Shown piece after piece: positions 35,046 to 46,878 of a stretch of DNA of 64,000 nt (its first letter is position 1; every line of letters starts with the position of its first letter). The notes beneath the pieces are model-generated. The model saw nothing but the letters and a program-made list of their open reading frames with translations, was not told where the DNA came from and ran no database searches. The translations under genes and the position numbers were made by a program. The stretch covers positions 188,948,053-189,012,052 of the forward strand of contig CM048552.1 in NCBI GenBank assembly GCA_026413225.1. Direction: 5' to 3'. The DNA comes from Otis tarda. Its lineage: Eukaryota; Chordata; Aves; Otidiformes; Otididae.

Positions 35046-35460
35046 AAATGTGAGTTCTTCCCCTGACGGGAAAGAAGTGGCAGAAAACAATGTGTGATGA
35101 GCTTGCAACAACCCCCATTCCCTATCTCCCCTGTGCCACTCGGGGAGGGGGGAGAGGAGGTGGAGATAGTTGGGAGTCAAGTTAAGCCTGAGAAGAGGGA
35201 GGGATGGGGGAAGGTGTTCTTAAGATCTTATTTTATGTCTCATTATCCAATTTCAGTTTTCTTGTTAATAAATTTAAATAGTTTTCCCCAAGTCAAGTCT
35301 GTTTTGCCCATGATGGTAACTGTTGAATGATCTCTCCCTGTCCTTATCTCAACCCTCAAGCCTTTAGCTGTGTAATCTGTCCCCTATTCCCTCGTGGGTG
35401 GGGAGGGTGAGTGAGTGGCTGCATAGTACTGAGTCCTGAGTGGGGCTAAACTACAAGTGT

Positions 35461-36881
35461 ATTCAGTCCAGAGGTCCCTAAAGATGCAGTGCAGAGCCCA
35501 GTGAGTGTTGTACCATTGAGAAGTTCTAGGTACCTCCTTGGAATCTCAGCCCCACTGTCCATCCCAGTCACTCCCTGTTTTGCTAATGTTTTATCTTCCA
35601 CTGTCTCTCTTGCCCTACACCTCTTCCGCTACATGTGCCCTATTTTTTTCACTTTTGCTGTAATGTCTTCCCTTTTCTTGCTTGGTTCGTTGAAGAACCC
35701 CTGCACATTGATCAGCTAGGTAGGTAGTCGGGAAAACTCTGTGTGCTGCTCCCCTCTAGCCAGATCACCAGATAAAACTCTTCCATCACTCAGACATAGT
35801 GTAGTGATTTAAAGAAGCACTTCTCATTAATGAGTTACATTCACTGGTTAATTGTACATTAGTCTCTCCCTATGTTACATACCACTCTGTTGCCCAAGAA
35901 AGAGGTTCCTACTTCTGTAGCAGTGCCAACAATGGTATCCTAAACGTCCTGTCAGCCTCAGGCTTTTCTTCTCTTTTATTTCTCTTGGTTGACTATTTTA
36001 ACTCCTTTGTGCATATTTTCATCTAGAGGAACTTTAGAGGGCAATAAATAGAACATTTTCTTAAATGTGCTTAGAAACTCCTTGTATGCTCTTATTTTTA
36101 CTGCAGTTGCAAAAGCTAATAATGAATATACCAAGATTATGAAAATTATGTGTTATAAAACCTTAAAAAAAAAAAAGCTTTACTTTTGTTCTACAAACCA
36201 GTAGACAACCCAGAAACTTTCCTGCTCCTGTACCTGCATGATTGCAGCCTTCTACATGTCTGTTATACAATGTAATGTGTGCAGTCAGGGGAGCAACAAT
36301 GATGGATGCCTTGAAAATTTGATGAAATTCCAGTCAATGTTTTAAACAGCTATTTACTGATTCAGTGGAATTTGATGTACCTCAAGAAGTGATACTGTAA
36401 CAAAGTTGTTTTCTATTTAAAAGAAGCCTGGTCTGGTTTAGAGAAAGTAGATGAGTAATTCCTATCAAAAAGATTGAATAGTTACTTAATAGTACAGAAA
36501 GAGAGGTCGAGACTAAACAGGAGAAGTAGTAAGATCTAGCAAAAGACATTTATGTGACAAAGCTAAAGAACTTAAAACATCTGTTGTTGCTTTATGAAGC
36601 CAAAAAATGTTGCATGAAGTCAGTAGTAGCTTTCTGGTCTCTTTTGAGAGAGATAAATCTCTCTAAAGAAGTTCCTCCCAACTTATCTCTTGTACATCTT
36701 ATATGTGGCAGATTTTTTTATTTTATTTTCAGCTGTGAACTGAATACTCAAATAGTGTATGAACGTAGAAGTTTCTGAATAAGATCACCCTCTAGGTTCT
36801 TGAGCTATAGGCTATATAGGACTGCGGGTGGTGAAAAATGTTTCACAGAGATGTGTGTAAATTATATAAAATGACTAAACC
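35461..36881. other. Unique sequence, no gene recognised
   Basis: No gene or repeat recognised. A short A run lies near 36166-36177. Confidence 0.4.
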
Positions 36882-37043
36882 AAAAGAGAAGAAAGAAGAG
36901 AAAGGGAGGGGATGGGAGGGGAGGGGAAGACAGAAAAAGGAAAGGGAAAGGGAAAGGGAAAGGGAAAGGGAAAGGGAAAGGGAAAGGGAAAGGGAAAGGG
37001 AAAGGGAAAGGGAAAGGGAAAGGGAAAGGGAAAGGGAAAGGAA
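36882..37043 (+). repeat. (AAAGGG)n polypurine tract
   Basis: A 162-base stretch is purine on the plus strand except for T at 36913 and C at 36931. Its core, 36941-37041, is about 16-17 perfect AAAGGG units. Every G-run has three Gs spaced by three As, so it fits the G-quadruplex pattern. A polypurine mirror repeat can also form intramolecular triplex (H-DNA). Because the period is six, one frame reads Arg-Glu repeats and the reverse frames read Ser-Leu or Phe-Pro repeats; these are artefacts, not genes. Confidence 0.97.
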
Positions 37044-39313
37044 TTGTGCTGAAGCACCAGAACACTTGGTAGTTACAGACTCCATTCTTATTCTGCCTTG
37101 TAATCACAAAATATATGTTTTATATCTCTTACATTTAAGAAGGCAACATGAAATGTTGACAACATGAAATGAACACTAACAGGATCTTGGATGACCATCA
37201 GTTCAAGATTAAAGAGAAATCTTATCATAGGGATGACTTTGTATTTCTTTATAAGTTCCTTTTATTATTAATGAAAAGAAAATAATATATGTTTGTAATA
37301 ATTAATAAAGTCTTGTAATATTTTTTCATCACTCTTGGTTCTTGTGCTAGGAATAAGGGGGAGAAAACCTTTAGGTACTATATAGGGGAAAAACTAATTT
37401 TAACCATCAAAAAGGTGTGTTTTGCATATTTTAATTATCCATTCACTATTCTTATTTGATCTTTATTAAGTGAACAGAGACTCGTTGAGTACGAGTTATT
37501 AAATGTAAAAGTGTCTAAAAGAGGTAGGTTGAATAGTCCTATGGAGGTGCTCGTGTCTATATATGGAGACCAGAGAAGAAGACGAGAAAACTACCAATGA
37601 TAATACACCATTTTTGGGTCAGTTTTTCCATAATGCTCAAACTAATCTCAGAACTTTGGTGTAAAAGCTCACAATTTATCTTGGCCACTATATGCATTTT
37701 CTCTGGTTTTTACACTTTTCTTTATGCATCTTTGGCCACTTTTGGATAAAGAATACTGAGAATAATGGGCCTTTATGTGCCCCAGTTTAGTCATTCTTAC
37801 ATTCTTATAGACTCTAAAAATAACACAGAAGTTCCACATGTAGACCTTTGGCAGAATCTCATGGATATTATATAGGAAAACAAGACTAGATGAGAAAAGA
37901 TTATACAAATCTACAACTGCAAATACTGTCTTATAGATGTTTAGTCCAGGATTATCTAGTATGTGCTTTCTGAAAACCACACCACAGCATGATTCTTAGC
38001 TTTTGTAATAAATGTAACCAAAAGCTATTATACATTGCAGGAACAGTGAACAAGCATCACCAATATCCCAGAATATTGCTATGGGTCAAATTAGTTGAAT
38101 GTGCAGAAGTAGATAAAAAAATCTGAATATGTTTTTGACAGTTTGAATTTCAATTAAGAATATTTTTATACATCTCAGTAAGCAACCCTGGAGTTAATTT
38201 ATTTACAATTAAGTCTTTAATGTTACAAATGGTGAATCTGTCACAGCAAATAATTGTGACAGTAAGGTTGACCTGCTCTGTTTAATACATGTTAATTACT
38301 ATTCTTTAGATATCTACTATGGCAAAAGTGTCTAAGGAGAATTTTATTTTTCTTCTGTTGACTTAAATAATGTGACAATAAATTTCCCATCCTCATTGCC
38401 CTGTTTCTCTACTGCGTTGCAGCACTGTCAGCTTACTGGTACATTCAAAGCTCACAGTTGGGCCTTTGAATTGTATTCTTATTCATAGACTACTACCCTG
38501 AACTGGCTGATCACTGGTTTGTATCTTATTCCTCATTTTTTTTTAATAAGGCCTATTCCTGTCAGTAAGCATCAAAGATAAATAGCTGATAAGAATAGAT
38601 AAATGCTACTTGAAATATTTTTACATAAGCTCTGAATTGATACAGTCTCTAAAAATACTTGGTTCCTCTCTTTAAGTTAGCTAAGGTATATTTCTACATT
38701 AATAAGAGTGACACCATCTCTGTGTGGGAAGTATTGAAGAAATCAGGAAGCCACATTACACAGAGCTGGAATCACTTGCTACTTTAGGATATTTTAGACA
38801 AAATGTATTTTACCTAAATACAACTGGGCATTAAAAAGGTGGGCTATAGCTCATACTGTTAGAAGAGGTGCTGTGCACTAAACTGTAAGGACTCTGAGAA
38901 AGACCCTAGGCCTGTAGCTGTGTCTAGCAAGTAGAGTGGACCAATAGAACTGTGTTTATAAAATGATACAATTGATGCTGAGGATCTGACATCCACACTC
39001 TATATATTCAGGGGATTTTGGTTTGGGTTGGTTTTTTTTTCATGCCTTTAGACTAGCTCTAACCTTGTTGCAAGTACTATGTCCATTTGTGCCTGAGGTG
39101 CATTTGGTGCACTCCCAAAATTCCTTCCAGTTGCTTCCAGATTCTTCCATCTTCCAGTTTAGCTTCATCCGAAAGGAATGTATTTAGCTCTGGTGTACAA
39201 ATATTTAGAAGGCTATTCATAAAACAGGGGATACACAAGAAAATGAATCACTGAAAGTAAATAAGTTCTTATCAGAACTTAATCTGGTAAAGTTATTAAA
39301 ACAAACAATTAAA
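37044..39313. other. AT-rich unique sequence, no gene recognised
   Basis: No gene or repeat family recognised. Confidence 0.4.
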
Positions 39314-39359
39314 ATTAACCTAATTACAGGTATAGGTAATTAACCTAATTACAGGTATA
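39314..39359. repeat. 21-bp direct repeat with 25-bp period
   Basis: ATTAACCTAATTACAGGTAT, continuing A, occurs at 39314-39334 and 39339-39359 with a 4-bp spacer GGTA. This is a small local duplication. Confidence 0.93.
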
Positions 39360-42300
39360 ACTTACAGAGAAAAATGCTGGCTATTAACTAATATGTTAAT
39401 CTGGTGAAGAGAGGATAATCCTACAGCCAAGGCCTAGATAGAACTTGAATGTAAGTGAATTTGAATTATATAGAGAGCAATACATCCATAATAATGATTA
39501 AGCAATAAAACAAATTATAAATGGAAGTGATGAATTCTACATCTTTTAGTACCTTCCAAATAAGATGGTATGCTTTCCTAGCAGACATAATTTTGTCAGA
39601 TATGAGTTACTGGGCTCATTATGGAATCAAATGAATTAAATTACATAATGTGATGTATACAAGATCAAATTAGGTGATATGATAGTCCACTCTCTGAAGA
39701 CTCTATGTATTTTATACCAGTTTATTGAAAAGGATTTATTTGTTGTGTTTCCTTGAGTAATATTACATCATAGACTTATGGGTGATTTTATTATGAAATT
39801 GTTTACATTTTAGACTGTTCTGATCTGCAAGTTTAAAGCTGTCAAACTCTTGAATACTTCTGGTATTGTTATGTTTATTATTACATGCCTTGTCTGCTAA
39901 GCAATTTGCAACTGCTTGTAGCAAGATTGAAATATTTGTATTACTCTTATTCACAACATTTAAAAGAATATGGAGCAAAAATTTAAATCACTATTGCCTA
40001 AATGCTGGGGCATTGGCATTCTGACAACCCAGGTTGGAGTTGTGATGAATTGTGCCAAGTCTTCCATCTTACACCTCAGAGGTTTCTCTCACTGGAAATC
40101 ATGGTACACAGCAGCTGAGGAAGCAGGAGATGGTGAGCTCTTGAGTCTTGCTTTATGATGAAGGTGAGATACACTCAGAATTTATTTTTCTGGGATCTCA
40201 AAGAGTGTTTCAAGTACGAAATACGAGTGTAATCAGAGAAATGCGGGTCACTATCTTCTGACCATTCTATAATGATACAAAACTAACCTGGATCAGATGT
40301 GAGCACAAACTTGCATTCTTACAAAACTGTCTAGAGTTCCGACCCCTGTTATGCTTTTGTGCTTGCTTTGTATTAGCTGCAAAAAAAAAAAAGCAGAGGA
40401 TGCTCGGTTCTAGCATCCAAATTAAGTTTCTCGGTCACTGTTTTTTAAACACATTTGAGTGACTAGACACAGATTTTGTGAATCAGAACTTTGCGTCATG
40501 TTACTTTAATGATTCTTTTTTCTCTCTTGTGTTAGGAACTTTAAAATGGAAGTTACTGTACAGTCAAACTGGAGAGATTCACTGAGTGATTTCTATAATG
40601 AGAATGGATTTAGGTGGAAATTGGTTATCTGCATCCGTAATGTTAGTTCTGGCAATTTCAGCTAAGCTTGGCATTGCCTAGATGTATCAAAGGCCTTATT
40701 TATTTGTCGATTGATTGATGTTTGCTTTTTCGTTTGCAAACTGATTACAGATGTTTCTTGCACCTCTTCACAATTGCCCTAATCTTGAAGTAGCTCAATG
40801 CTTGATTATCTCCCCTAGATGAAACATACTAATAGTCCAAATAACCAGACAAAACTGTTAAATTCTGTCTTGGTTCTGAATCACATTATAGAATTTTAGT
40901 AAAATAACATCTTAATTCAATATGTATTTTTAAACTCTATTTAGTATTTCATTGCCTATTGAATTCTGTAGATTTCCAGCATTATTTTCAAGTTTCTTAT
41001 GATGATTTTGTGGAATCCTGTTGTTTACAGTTTTCATTAGATTTTTTCTCCCTGTATAATATTAGGTTCAGACCAGTGAAAATTAAATATTCTTGCTTTA
41101 CTATTTATCTAGAGGTACTAGAATAAATAAAACATTTTAAAATGAGACCAGCCCTTACCAAGTATATGGAGAAAAGGGTAGTTAAGAAATGCTCTTTCAA
41201 GTAAAGGAGAACCAGGTTTTGAATTTGTCAGAACTTTAATAGAGTTTTGAAACTGTGGGCATTCAAAAAGTAAGGAAAACATCTTTGTTGATCAAGTGTA
41301 TAGATAATACCCTTTAAAGCTTGTGTTCCCTCAGGATACTAAAAGGACAAACCTCATTATTTCCTGAATTTTTTTTACACTAATTCAGTGTATTTTTCCT
41401 TAAAAAAAAAGGGCATTAATATTTTAAAAGGACGTCCAGGAATAGCTTAACAGACCACATAACGTGCATTTGCTATTAAACAGAACTTTGCTTTAAATAT
41501 GCTGTACTAAGCAAAGTGCTAGCATTATCTGATACAGTTTATGCAACACAAAGAAAACTATGCTTTTAATGAAAGAGAAACTCCTCACAGGCATTAGTAA
41601 GAAATATCTTTCAAGTTTTAAGTAAGAGGACTAAAAAACAGAGAGAAACAAACCCATGCAAACAGTTTATTTGCATTTAAACATTTCCACAAAGACAATG
41701 AGGGAACTTAGTTTAGGATTTAAAAAAACCAAACAAACCAACCCCCAGATTTAATTGAAAACCATTTATTGTGTATACAGTGCAGAAAAGTGACTCCTAA
41801 ACTCTTTTTGGTTATGATTCTCATTACAGAGAGCCGAACTTCTGTCAGAGTCGTGATGCCACATCATTGCCATGAAATTACTCGATGTCGTAAGTCCCAG
41901 TTCAGTAGCAGCTCAGCATACAGCATGAGACGTATTTGAGATAGTCAAAATGTAAGAGTTTTGTAGAAATAGTCGCAGTTATATTCTAAGGGGATTGAAA
42001 TATAGATGCAGATATCTAAAGAAGCTACTTTAAGAGAATTTGAATTAAAGGTGAAGAAATTTTCTTCTCTGACATTAGTGTTGTTAGCAACATAAAACTT
42101 ACTATTTGTTGTTTGTCAGTAAAGATTCTGTAAAAGCTTCAACTCTTACAATTTTTTTTTTTAATGATGTCAGGAAATATTTGCACCAAGTGAATAAAAA
42201 TGAAACCTGAAGTGAAAAATTAGGAAATTAAATAAAAAGTATTTGGTGCTTTATTGCTTATTTCCTCTTTGATAATTCATTAGGAAATGACATAAGACAT

Positions 42301-43021
42301 ATAATTTGGTGTTTTAGTACTTATTTCCTCTTCATGAATACTCCTCACAGAAGACTCATGATTGGTTTTCTATTGTTCTAACCAGACGGATGAAAAACAA
42401 GAAAAAAAAACAATAAATACCTGAATTTGTCCATATTTTTGTAGCCTGATACTAAATGAATTACAAGTATCTCTCCAGCCTTTAAGAGAAAAGAATGGAT
42501 TATTGGAAAATTCCATTATTCCTGCAATAATACAGCTAAAGCAACTTTTGTCTCCAGCTGTTTTGTTGTTGTTGTTGTTGTAATAATTTATATAAACTCT
42601 CCCTGTTTTAAAGTAATAGATTTTATATGGTTTTCTTTTCACAAGCCTGGGTTATTCACTAATATATATATTTTTTTAAATTCATATTTTGGTCCAACAT
42701 TACATCACTTAGGAGGAACTTTTGTGGAAGACTCCCTCTCCCCCCAAATCCTATAATTCTATGGATTTTCTAAACTGAACCAAAAGAGGATCAAAAGAAC
42801 CCAGTTATCTGAGTTAAAAGAAAAAGAAGAAGATACATCTGTGGCTTTGATCTTATTGTATGCTGTGACTTATGATACTAGTAGGTGCTTTTCTCTGCTT
42901 AGGACTCACAGCTTACATTCATCACTTGAAGTAGCATCTGAAGCTTTTTTCCCCCCCTATTTTGATAAGAATCAGAGTAGACAGCAAGAGGTTATAGTCT
43001 TTAAAATGCATGTGGAGATGA
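39360..43021. other. AT-rich unique sequence, no gene recognised
   Basis: It contains a TTG trinucleotide run (42562-42581) and short A/T runs (40381, 41402). No gene recognised. Confidence 0.4.
42562..42581. repeat. (TTG)n microsatellite
   Basis: About six perfect TTG units. Confidence 0.93.
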
Positions 43022-43215
43022 AAGAATGTGTTCCTTGTCCACAAAAGCTCATTTGTTAGAGAAATCACTGGGCATACTGGAGAACAGAGTTCTCTGCTTG
43101 AGAGGTTTGAGAATTGTATCAGCCGTAAGAGTACCTTAAGTCAGGCTAATAACAGAGAAAGTGAACGGGAGCACATTGGTGATGAAGGCACTTACCCCTG
43201 TACCCACACATGCAT
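43022..43215 (+). pseudogene. Decayed C2H2 zinc-finger relic
   Basis: One frame from 43028 reads KSSFVR, then HTGE at 43073-43084, then 12 residues, then SRKSTLSQ, and then a late HIGDEGTYPC. C2H2 zinc-finger arrays read S-x-L-x-x-H-x3-H-T-G-E, then 12 residues to the F-S-x-x-S-x-L-x-x-H helix, then HTGE(K/R)PYxC. The spacing of the HTGE linker to SRKSTLSQ is exact, and SSFVR to HTGE is also exact. The late HIGDEGTYPC resembles HTGERPYPC plus one residue. Upstream, GAATGTG sits where the ECG of the finger would be, out of frame by a small deletion. Zinc ligands are mostly lost (Cys to Leu and Phe, first His to Glu), and a TGA lies upstream at 43019. I read it as an old pseudogene fragment; chance cannot be excluded. 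Confidence 0.45.
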
Positions 43216-46200
43216 GCTCGTAGTTGTTTTCTCTTTTTGCCTCCTCCAGTGTCTCGTGATTCAAGAGAAAGAACTGAGACGCTGTCTCCACCTTGGAACA
43301 GGCTGACAGCCTGGTGCTCTGGGCACTTGACATGCTCTCCTACAAAAATATTTACTTCAAGTTTTTTTTCCTATTATTTATATAAATGCAATTAGGATGG
43401 AATACTTAGCAAAGAAGAGTAATGGAAGAGATGTCTGTTGAAAGTAACCTTTGTGGGAATGGAGTGTCCTTTCATGTAAGTTGAACAAAGAGTGTTTCAT
43501 TACAATTTCTTCAATTGATACTTTAGATGGTATTGTATCTGATTCTTTAGTTTTCAGAGCTGCTGAGACTGCTTTTCCTTGATAAGAAAGTTTAAAAAAA
43601 AATACCGGAATGAATTATTTTATTTAGAATCTAACAATTACCTATATTAAGGGACAACTTCTGCTTTATGTGTAGTTATCTCCTCTTTGTTTAAAGTGTA
43701 TTTTTTAGGGCACTGAAGTAGGGACCAGGTCCAGGAAAATTCTTAAGCATAATCAGTACATCTCTCTGTAGTTTCACATGTACTTAAGTTCCCTCGCTGT
43801 ATTAGGTCCTAATATCCTTATTGGGGAATTAAGTTCTATAGCTTGATCCTTGTCAAGAGTTGCCTTATTCTACATTTGTTAACAGCTTTCTGTTGATTTT
43901 GATTCCCTTATCACTGAAAACAGTTACTCATTTGCTGGATCTGAATTAATTAAACGGTTCTCACCCATAGATCTTCAAACAACTTTCTAGAGAGAAGTTA
44001 ACAGAAGAAAAGAGATAAATGAATTTCTACATTACATTTCCCAACGATTTGTTTTAACATTATGAACCTAGCATCACTTTTAAATATTAGCCATCATTAC
44101 TCACCAGAAAGAAAAGTTCTTCTACTCAGATAGGAGAAACAATAGTCTGCTCACATTTTTCAGAGTTTAACTTTCACTTACTTCTTTGAGAGTATTTCTC
44201 TGAAGTTGTGAGCTATATAATTTTATTACTATTGAACTTTTATGTTACATTTCCTCTTTATTCATCTGAGACACCATATATGCAGTAAACCTGCAGAAAT
44301 TCCTCCACCTGTTGTACAGCTTTCTCTGAAAAATGCCAAATTTTAAGAAGCACCTCTGAGATTCATTCAAGCACGTAAATTAAATTAAAAATTAAAAGAC
44401 CTTTTTGTCCTTAGTCAAGTACTCTAGCCATGAATATTGATACAGAAGGTAGATCCATTAGATAGAGTTAGACAGTCTTTGGGTCCTAGTTTAACAGGAA
44501 GTATTTGATTCTGGGTTCCAGAAATGTGTAATTTGAATGTAGAAAATTAAGCACTTCAGTGCATTGTAAAATAGCCAAGTGTAAATGCTGAAGAGAGAAG
44601 TCCATGTGAAATCTTTCCACTCTCTCAGATGAAACAGCCAAAATGTCTTTGTAAGATCTGATCTTATGTAAGACTCATTTTTGAAAAATTGTTAGCAATT
44701 TAAAAAAAAAAAAATCTCAGAACATACCTGTTTAATGGAAAAACTGAATTTTTCTAAGGGCTTGCAGACATTTTTGTTTGAAACAAAGGTTTTTTTTTGA
44801 TATTTTTATTGGAAATCTAGGGGGAAAACTCACCAGGCATTTCATATAAAATTAGAGAAATTAATTTGTCTTTCAGGGCTCCTAATAATTAGGTAGTATA
44901 ATGTGAAGTCTAAACACTTTTCATGGTCTATTTAGCTTTTTGGGAATTGGGTTAAACATTGATTTGATTGTGGTCAAGAAGGTCTACACAGTCAGGCAAT
45001 CTTTATACAACCTTATATAAAGTCTTTTGTATACAATGGCTGGAAACATACAAGAAAATCTAAAAGGGAAATGTTTTAGAAATGCATGCCTGACTGTTGG
45101 AGCAACAGGGCTGTGGCTGAGTGTTTATCTCATGGAGATGAAATTACCATTTCTGTGTACTACCCATAAGAGTAAACAAGAAACCAAAAAGGTCATCCAT
45201 GTCCAGCCCATTGAGAAACCTTCCAAGACCATCCTTCCTTCTGGGAAGTGGCACTAAGAACATACCGAGCAGGTGAGTATGGGGAGATAGATAGCAAATA
45301 TCAGACATGTAAGGACAGCCTAAGGAAGCTTAGGAACCTGCCTAATTTAGACTTATGTCTTATTTAAGCTATGGCCGAATTCCTTAGTCCACTTGTTCAG
45401 TTCAAACAGTTCAGAATAAAGTGTTATGGTTCATGCCCTCCTTGTCTGAGTCAAAAGGATGTTTGCTCTATGTAAATCCTCAGATCATGCCTATATGTGG
45501 TCTAGACTAAGAAGTGGTTGCTTGCCCATGGGTACTGTACTGTGCAAGCAATATGCTACGGGCAGCATCGCTTCAAGTATTGCTTCATGTCAACAGCCAG
45601 CAGCCACTTCTCATGTTTGTTGGAAGGCTTTGTAGGTAGTAAGGTAACTCTTGAGCCATACACTGAAGACTGGTGTAAATTTCTACGGAAGAATGGCTGA
45701 GTGAAATATTCTGATTTGTCCTTCGCTGCAAGTCAGACTGCGTAATTAAAGTGGTCCTTTCTACTCTGGTATGTATTCAGCCTGTTAGTTGTCTTTAAAA
45801 AGAAAAATGACAGACATTTATTTTCCATCAGATTTCCCAGACAAAAAATAAAGCAGTTTTCGGACATTTCAGAACACTTTCAAGTAGGTAATATGTTATA
45901 AAAATTGATGAGGCAATGAAGGACTTACTTGACATATTAAACAATTCAGAAAAATGGTCGAGGATTAAAATTTGGAGAAGAGAAGCAAAGATAAGAGACT
46001 CCCTTTAAAAGAATTGGCAAATACAAGACAGTAAAGAATGATAAAGTATTTTGGTTTAATCCTTTAATAGCATGTTGAGTTATTTATTAAAACAGCAGCA
46101 ACAACAATGAAAGTGAAAGCAAAAGCCAAAGCAAAACCAAACCAAAACCAGCATAAAGTCTCCAGAAAATACCACTGAATTTTTTCTGTGTTTGTACAGG

Positions 46201-46352
46201 AAATATCATCCTGCCTTGTCAGATTCACCAAGGAAAGTGGAAGAAGAACATTGGGAAGGTAGTTAGGTTCTAGCCTGGCCTTTTACTTTCATATTTTAAT
46301 TCATGTAATGATGAGCAGTTATGGCACTTACTTATTCCTCCCCTTGCCATTT
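43216..46352. other. AT-rich unique sequence, no gene recognised
   Basis: No gene recognised. An A/C-rich low-complexity stretch of CAAAAC-like words lies at about 46092-46155. Confidence 0.4.
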
Positions 46353-46878
46353 ATTCATAGAATCATAATATAGTTTGGGTTGGCAGGGACCTTTAAAGGT
46401 CATCTAGTCCAACCCCCCTGCAAGAAGCAGGGACATCTCCAACCAGATCAGGTTGCCCAGGGCCCCGTCCAACCTGGCCTTGAATGTTTCCAGGGATGGG
46501 GCATCCACCACCTCTCTGAGCAACCTGTTTCACTGTTCCACCACCCTCATTGTAAAAAGTTTTTTCCTAGTGTCTAATGTGAATCTACCTCCCTCTATTT
46601 TAAAACCATTACCCCTAGTCTTATAACAACAGGCCCTACTGAAGAGTTTCTCCCCGTCTTTCCTGTAGGCCTCCTTTAGGTACCGGAAGGCCGCTATAAG
46701 GTTTCCTCGGAGCCTCCTCTTCTCCAGGCTGAACAGCCCCAACTCTCTCAGGCTGTCCTCATAGGAGAGGTGCTCCAGCCCTCTTATAATCTTCATGGCC
46801 TTCTTCTGGGCCCTCTCCAACTGGTCCATGTCCTTCTTATGTTGGGGGCTCCAGAACAGGACACAGTATTCCAGGTGG
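46353..46878 (-). mobile_element. CR1 LINE, 5'-truncated
   Basis: A minus-strand CR1 copy with its 3' tail at 46353-46372 and truncation at about 46878, inside the LEYCV block. It resembles the 22455 copy (DMDQLERAQ, LSYED, EKLFSRACC blocks) and so probably belongs to the same subfamily, with more substitutions. The tail has lost the clean octamer pattern. Confidence 0.94.
46530..46878 (-). pseudogene. CR1 ORF2 C-terminal part with nonsense change
   Basis: The frame runs from [15 protein letters not shown] through [18 protein letters not shown] and EKLFSRACCYKTRGNGFKI to MRVVEQ, then TGA. In intact copies this position reads VEHWNRLP, so the TGA falls on the Trp codon. The rest of the ORF2 end ([11 protein letters not shown]) continues in the same frame. 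Confidence 0.9.

Larger units (their letters stand above)
34333..35460 (+). mobile_element. 1118-bp solo ERVK-like LTR with perfect target duplication
   Basis: The LTR proper is 34338-35455, starting TGTGTTGGGTTTGTG and ending CTAAACTACA. AGTGT flanks it exactly on both sides (34333-34337 and 35456-35460), a 5-bp target duplication. Inside are a TATA-like GTATTTAAG (about 34492), AATAAA signals (about 34510 and 35264), a 31-bp-period duplication (34561 and 34592) and a degenerate minisatellite of GC-rich units (34780-35045). The closing U5-like part resembles that of a widespread avian ERV family known to me; I have not compared it with a database. No gag, pol or env is present. Confidence 0.88.

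Noticed and set aside
34497-35180. A 227-codon minus-strand open frame
   Set aside because: It lies entirely in the solo LTR, antisense to it, and follows the GC-rich minisatellite. No domain is recognisable.
36843-37167. Low-complexity proteins (Arg-Glu, Ser-Leu and Phe-Pro repeats)
   Set aside because: They are translations of the (AAAGGG)n tract. A period of six keeps all six frames open, so the frames say nothing about coding.
42749-42772. A CR1 tail-like AATTCTATGG word
   Set aside because: Only about ten bases match and no CR1 3' UTR lies next to it.
45027-45257. A 76-codon open frame possibly an exon
   Set aside because: It matches nothing I know and its length is expected by chance in this composition.
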